Part shown: positions 59,476 to 64,000 of the stretch, in pieces
Layout of the letters: every line of letters begins with the position of its first letter
How positions within the stretch are numbered: position 1 is the first letter of the stretch
NCBI GenBank assembly: GCA_009702455.1
Contig: WLIA01000001.1
Coordinates: 21,693-85,692 of the forward strand
Direction: 5' to 3'
Length of the DNA: 64,000 nt
Source: Actinomycetota bacterium
Lineage (GTDB): Bacteria; Actinomycetota; Actinomycetes; Actinomycetales; Microbacteriaceae
The notes under the pieces: model-generated
The model's input: only the letters and a program-made list of their open reading frames with translations
Told to the model about the DNA's origin: nothing
The model's database searches: none
Program-made: the position numbers and the translations under genes

Positions 59476-60867
59476 ATGACAGTTTCGCCATTCAAAGTCT
59501 TTGCCTCTATTGCCGCCGCTGCCCTAGTGCTTGGCGGGCTGCAGCCAGCGGCAGCGGTAACTCCAACCCCCACACCTTCGGCGACGCCAACAGCCACATC
59601 AACCCCTTCGGCAACACCGACGCCAAAGCCCACGCCGACTCCGGTTGCCAATAAACCGCGCACCTGCAGCATCAAGGCTGCTGCTACCAGCCGTGATCTC
59701 GCGCACTTCTATGGCTACGTGATGAATGCGCGAACGGGAGAGGTCTATGCCAACATCCGTGGAGATGAAGCGACGCCATCTGCTTCTGTTATGAAGGTCT
59801 TCACCGCGGCAATGGCTCTCGAAACCATGTCGACCCAATACACGGCGACCACTCGCGTTTTCACTTTGCCAGACCAACCGGGCGTCATTGTCTTGCGTGG
59901 CGGTGGCGACCACACCCTGAGCCGCCTAAATTCGCCGCGCTACACCACATACAAGAAGCCGCCAAAACTTTCGACACTGGCGGCGCAGGTTTTAGCAAAA
60001 CTGCCGGCCGACCAGCAGATCACCAAAATCATTCTTGATGACACCTACTTCGACAAACCGTTTTGGAACCCAGCGTGGAGAACATCGGATCGAACCAACG
60101 GTTACATCTCACTGATTACTTCTCTCAAGGTCGATAGCGATCGCGCGAATCCTGATTTGACTTCACGTGCATACAGCGGGGTTAGAAGCAAAGACCCGGT
60201 GATGGCTGCTGGCACACACTTTAAGAAAGCTCTGGGAACACGCGCGGCAACAGCAACTCTTGAAGTTGGTGCCACCCCAGAGCAAGCGATTGAGACAACT
60301 TCGGTTCAGTCGCAGCCGATGTCGGTTTGGCTAGACCACGCACTGAAGTATTCAGACAACACCGAGACCGAAATGATTGCGCGGCACGCGCTTCGCATCA
60401 ACGCCATGGCGACCACCTTCACAAATATTCAGCCGCTCATGAGAAGAGTCATGAAGGTTTACGGCGTCGATGCGAGAAAACTCGTTATGGCCGATGGTTC
60501 AGGTTTGGCGCAATCAAACCGAGTGACCGCGCGCATGACCGCCGAGCTGATTGCCAAAGCCGTTGATCCGACATCGGTCTTGAACCCGATGATTAGCTAC
60601 CTTCCAGTCTCTGGAATTTCGGGCACCCTCGCCACCCGCTTCAACGGCGACAACCGATCTGCCCGCGGCTTTGTGCACGCCAAGTCTGGCTACATCCCTG
60701 GCCTCTACAGCCTTGCCGGGGTGGTTTACGCCAAGGATGGCACGGCCATCAGCTTTGCCGGATTTGCTCGCAGCGCCGCAGGAAAAACCGTCGGCTATGG
60801 AGCGCGCACCGGCCTAGACACCCTCGCAGACCGGCTCTATGAATGCGGAGCCGGCAGTTTCTTCTAG
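59476..60867 (+). CDS. dacB: D-alanyl-D-alanine carboxypeptidase (PBP4/DacB family), paralog 1
   Basis: SxxK (SVMK), SDNTETEMIARH, KSG (HAKSGYIPG); Thr/Pro-rich linker after the signal peptide. Confidence 0.92.
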   Translation: MTVSPFKVFASIAAAALVLGGLQPAAAVTPTPTPSATPTATSTPSATPTPKPTPTPVANKPRTCSIKAAATSRDLAHFYGYVMNARTGEVYANIRGDEATPSASVMKVFTAAMALETMSTQYTATTRVFTLPDQPGVIVLRGGGDHTLSRLNSPRYTTYKKPPKLSTLAAQVLAKLPADQQITKIILDDTYFDKPFWNPAWRTSDRTNGYISLITSLKVDSDRANPDLTSRAYSGVRSKDPVMAAGTHFKKALGTRAATATLEVGATPEQAIETTSVQSQPMSVWLDHALKYSDNTETEMIARHALRINAMATTFTNIQPLMRRVMKVYGVDARKLVMADGSGLAQSNRVTARMTAELIAKAVDPTSVLNPMISYLPVSGISGTLATRFNGDNRSARGFVHAKSGYIPGLYSLAGVVYAKDGTAISFAGFARSAAGKTVGYGARTGLDTLADRLYECGAGSFF

Positions 60868-60907
60868 TTGAGCGGCCTCTTTCTCGCGACTGTGAGAGAC
60901 TGAACGC

Positions 60908-62311
60908 ATGTCAGCAATGAGGCTCGAACACGACCTGCTTGGCGAATTAGAAGTTCCGGCAGACGCATACTGGGGAATTCACACCGCTAGGGCAGTCGCA
61001 AACTTTCCAATTTCCGGCGTTCCAATTGCGCATTACAGAAGCCTGATTAAAGCTCTAGCGCTAGTCAAAGAAGCCGCCGCCGACGCGAATTTCAAAGTCG
61101 GTGAACTCGATGCAGACGTTCACAAATTTATTGTTGCCGCCTGCCGAGATGTAGCCGAAGGTGCACTCGACAGCTCATTTGTCGTCGATGCGATTCAGGG
61201 TGGTGCCGGCACAAGCACAAACATGAACGCGAACGAAGTGATCGCAAATCGCGCGCTCGAACTAGCGGGCTTTGCCAAGGGTGATTACGAGCAAATTCAT
61301 CCGCTCAATCATGTAAACATGTCGCAGTCGACCAACGATGTTTACCCAACCGCACTCAAGGTTGCTTTGATTCTAGAAATTCGTGAATTGATTCAAGCCA
61401 TGGATTACCTGCGCAACGAATTCGCCAGCAAGGCAACCGAGTTTCGCGGCGTAATAAAAATGGGCCGCACCCAGTTGCAAGATGCGGTGCCGATGACCCT
61501 CGGTCAAGAGTTTGCGGCTTTCGCACGCATGACCATGGAAGACGAACAACGTCTTCGCGAGTTGGTTCCGCTGCTCTGCGAGATCAACCTCGGCGGCACA
61601 GCCATCGGCACGCAGTTGAATGCACCGGCCGGGTATGTTGCGGCAGTTACCGAGCGCCTTGGCGAATTAACCAAGATTGATTTCGAAAGCGCGGCCGACA
61701 TGGTCGAGGCGACCCAAGACGCCGGAGTCTTCGTTATGGTTTCGGGAGTCTTGAAGCGTGTTGCCGTGAAGCTCTCAAAAACCTCTAACGACTTGCGTCT
61801 GCTGTCTAGCGGCCCGCGCGCAGGCTTTGGCGAAATCAACCTGCCGCCGATGCAGGCTGGCTCTTCGATAATGCCCGGCAAGGTGAACCCCGTTATTCCA
61901 GAGGTGGTCAACCAGGTTGCCTTTGCGGTCATTGGCTACGACCTAACCGTCACCATGGCGGCAGAGGCTGGCCAGCTTCAACTCAACGCCTTCGAGCCAA
62001 TCATGTGTCGAGCACTGATGATGGGAATCACCCAGTTGAAGGCGGCTTGCTACATTCTGGCCGATCGCTGCATTTCTGGCATAACCGCCAATGAGGAGCA
62101 GCTGAGACTCAGCGTTGAAAACTCGATTGGTCTTGTAACGGCACTATCGCCGATGCTCGGCTACGAAAACGCGACCCTGGTGGCAAAGCGAGCCCAACTC
62201 GAAGGCAAGACCGTGCGCGAGGTGGTCGTCGACCTCAGTTTGATGACCGTCGACGAATTCGAATCGATTCTTGGCGATGTCGACCGGCTAGCCGGCCCAC
62301 CCCAGGGCTAA
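60908..62311 (+). CDS. aspA: Aspartate ammonia-lyase
   Basis: QGGAGTSTNMNANEVIANRA, MSQSTNDVYPTA, GSSIMPGKVNPVIPEVVNQV. Confidence 0.95.
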   Translation: MSAMRLEHDLLGELEVPADAYWGIHTARAVANFPISGVPIAHYRSLIKALALVKEAAADANFKVGELDADVHKFIVAACRDVAEGALDSSFVVDAIQGGAGTSTNMNANEVIANRALELAGFAKGDYEQIHPLNHVNMSQSTNDVYPTALKVALILEIRELIQAMDYLRNEFASKATEFRGVIKMGRTQLQDAVPMTLGQEFAAFARMTMEDEQRLRELVPLLCEINLGGTAIGTQLNAPAGYVAAVTERLGELTKIDFESAADMVEATQDAGVFVMVSGVLKRVAVKLSKTSNDLRLLSSGPRAGFGEINLPPMQAGSSIMPGKVNPVIPEVVNQVAFAVIGYDLTVTMAAEAGQLQLNAFEPIMCRALMMGITQLKAACYILADRCISGITANEEQLRLSVENSIGLVTALSPMLGYENATLVAKRAQLEGKTVREVVVDLSLMTVDEFESILGDVDRLAGPPQG

Positions 62312-62913
62312 TCCTTGTAGAGAACCTTCGGCTTCTTTGCCGCATTCTTCTCTTTGATTCGAACAGCAACCGCGCCGGCAACAGTGCCGATGACGATGAA
62401 GCTAGCGCCAATCAAGAGTCCGGTGAATGCGCTGTCCTCAGCGCCAGTCGTTCTTGTTCCGTCAGCGGTGACAGTTGGTGCCGATGAGTCAAGCAGCGTT
62501 GCACACGCAATCTGTTCGGCGGTCTCTTGCTCGTAGCCAGAAGTGTTGGTCACCGAGAACTTGAAAGTGCCTTCGATGGCGTGACCATCGTTGCCAACCG
62601 AGCGCCAGTCAACCGTGTAGTCACCGGGTTTAGCCAGCGAGGTTATGCTCCAGAGGGTTGCTCCAGAAGCTTCGAGGCAGCCAACCGGCTGAACGTTGCC
62701 CTGCGAGTCACTGACTCTGACTTCAAAACCCTCATTGCGATCATTTGCCATGACGTCGGAAGAAAAGTCGACCATAACTCCAATTTGGCCGGCTTCGACG
62801 GTTTCACCCGATGCGGGATAGGTGCCGATTACCTCGTCATGAGCGAATGCACTAGGAGCAACAAAGAGAGTTGCTGCGAGCGCGATTATTGAAGCAAATT
62901 TGAGTTTTTTCAT
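62308..62913 (-). CDS. CopC-domain copper-resistance-like protein
   Basis: Signal peptide AFAHDEVIGTYPASGETVEAG; VDWRSVGNDGHAIEGTFKFSV; C-terminal TM. Confidence 0.88.
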   Translation of the reverse strand: MKKLKFASIIALAATLFVAPSAFAHDEVIGTYPASGETVEAGQIGVMVDFSSDVMANDRNEGFEVRVSDSQGNVQPVGCLEASGATLWSITSLAKPGDYTVDWRSVGNDGHAIEGTFKFSVTNTSGYEQETAEQIACATLLDSSAPTVTADGTRTTGAEDSAFTGLLIGASFIVIGTVAGAVAVRIKEKNAAKKPKVLYKD

Positions 62914-62999
62914 GGTCTAAGTCTAAGAGCCGAATTGCTGTTGTGCTTTCGGGTCAAGTTAGAATTGATGTATTCAAAGCAAAAAGTCAGGAGTCAGTC

Positions 63000-64000
63000 G
63001 TGTCAGAAGGCAAGGCTAAGTTTGCATATTTGAAGCAGGTCGCCATCGGCGCAGCTTCGGGTGTTGCCACTCTGACTCTGATCATCGCCGGCTTTAGCAT
63101 CTCGGGTACGGCCACACCAATCAACAACTCAAGCTCTGACTCGGCAAACCCAGACGCTTCTGCTTCGCCGAGCGCAACGGCGACCCCAACCTTTGCTCGC
63201 ACCTGCAGCGTTGCCACCGAGTCGACCGACCCTAAGCTTGCAACCTTCGCAGCAGCGGTTATCAACCCAGCAACCGATGAGTTGCTTTTTGATCGCAGCA
63301 GCGAAGTGGGTGCTGCCCCGGCTTCAACGCAGAAGATGCTAACCGCGGCTGCCGCCTTGCAGGTGCTCGGCCCAAACTATCGAGTCGAAACCAAGGTCTA
63401 CCAAGACCCGGCTAACCTTTCGACCATTTATCTGGTCGGTGCCGGCGATCCAACCCTTTCGAGAACCCCAAACGGCAAGCAGTCTGTTTATCGCGATGCA
63501 CCCAAGCTGAGCGACCTTGCCGTGGCAGTTAATGCATCGCTGGCCGGTCAAGCCGTCAGCAAGATTGTGCTCGATTCAACCCTGTTTTCTGGCCCATCCT
63601 GGGAGCCAACCTGGGAGCGCAGCGAGCAAACTCAGGGCTACATGTCTGAGGTAACCGCGCTGCAGGTTGATGGTGACCGCAAGAATCCGGCTTCTGCCAC
63701 CTCGGCGAGAAGCACAACTCCGGTTGCCAACGCCGGCAAGTATTTCAAGACTGCACTCGGAACATCAGCGGCAGCCGCGGTGATTTCAGAAGCCAAGATG
63801 CCAGCGGGCATGAAGCAAATCGCAAGCGTCTATTCGCAACCGATTAGCCAGTGGGTGAAGCACATGCTGCTCACCTCAGACAACACCCAAGCCGAATACC
63901 TTGCCCGACTCGTTTCGCTCAAGCAGGGTTTCGACGGTTCGTTCAACTCGCTCAACGCCGCAATCAAGATGGGCTTGAACGCAACAATGCTGTCGTCTGC
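63000..64000 (+). CDS. D-alanyl-D-alanine carboxypeptidase (PBP4/DacB family), paralog 2, 3'-truncated by window end
   Basis: GTG start; VSEGKAKFAYLKQVAIGAASG...EVGAAPASTQKMLTAAAALQVLGPNYRVETKVYQD; missing from the ORF track because it runs off the window. Confidence 0.9.
   Translation, partial: MSEGKAKFAYLKQVAIGAASGVATLTLIIAGFSISGTATPINNSSSDSANPDASASPSATATPTFARTCSVATESTDPKLATFAAAVINPATDELLFDRSSEVGAAPASTQKMLTAAAALQVLGPNYRVETKVYQDPANLSTIYLVGAGDPTLSRTPNGKQSVYRDAPKLSDLAVAVNASLAGQAVSKIVLDSTLFSGPSWEPTWERSEQTQGYMSEVTALQVDGDRKNPASATSARSTTPVANAGKYFKTALGTSAAAAVISEAKMPAGMKQIASVYSQPISQWVKHMLLTSDNTQAEYLARLVSLKQGFDGSFNSLNAAIKMGLNATMLSS

Noticed and set aside
1-64000. CRISPR array, prophage, insertion sequences or toxin-antitoxin defence islands
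   Set aside because: No regularly spaced direct repeats, transposase, integrase, phage structural or Cas-like ORFs recognised.

Overview
This 64-kb window is chromosomal DNA from an actinobacterium, probably Microbacteriaceae-like judging by gene content and order. It is densely coding and I saw no CRISPR array, transposase, integrase or phage genes. Housekeeping blocks include pntAB, a MacAB-like efflux set, SRP RNA-dnaX-recR, lysC-asd, a PASTA-domain PBP, acs, a compact Tad locus, topA-tmk-holB, a TrkH/TrkA pair, aspA and two dacB-type PBP4 paralogs. RNA genes are tRNA-Ser(GGA), tRNA-Thr(CGT), the 4.5S-type SRP RNA and a 6C-like structured RNA directly upstream of the Tad locus. Two accessory metabolic regions stand out. 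(1) About 12.1-18.7 kb: a LacI-regulated import/catabolism cassette (PfkB kinase, sugar ABC SBP plus two permeases without an ATPase, ADP-ribosylglycohydrolase-family enzyme, LacI). (2) About 44.1-56.2 kb: a catabolic cluster combining ferredoxin reductase, ferredoxin, HpaG/HpaD/HpaE-like meta-cleavage enzymes, a PuuD-like hydrolase, MarR, cytochrome P450, a class I amidotransferase, a GlnA/PuuA-like ligase, an acetoacetate-decarboxylase-family protein and an APC permease. By eye, all four divergent promoter regions of the second cluster carry related 20-bp inverted repeats (consensus about ATCRTTYG-N4-CGAAYRAT; six sites). This suggests one MarR-type regulon, and it is my leading candidate for an undescribed system. 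All family calls are from reading translated sequence; no searches were run.
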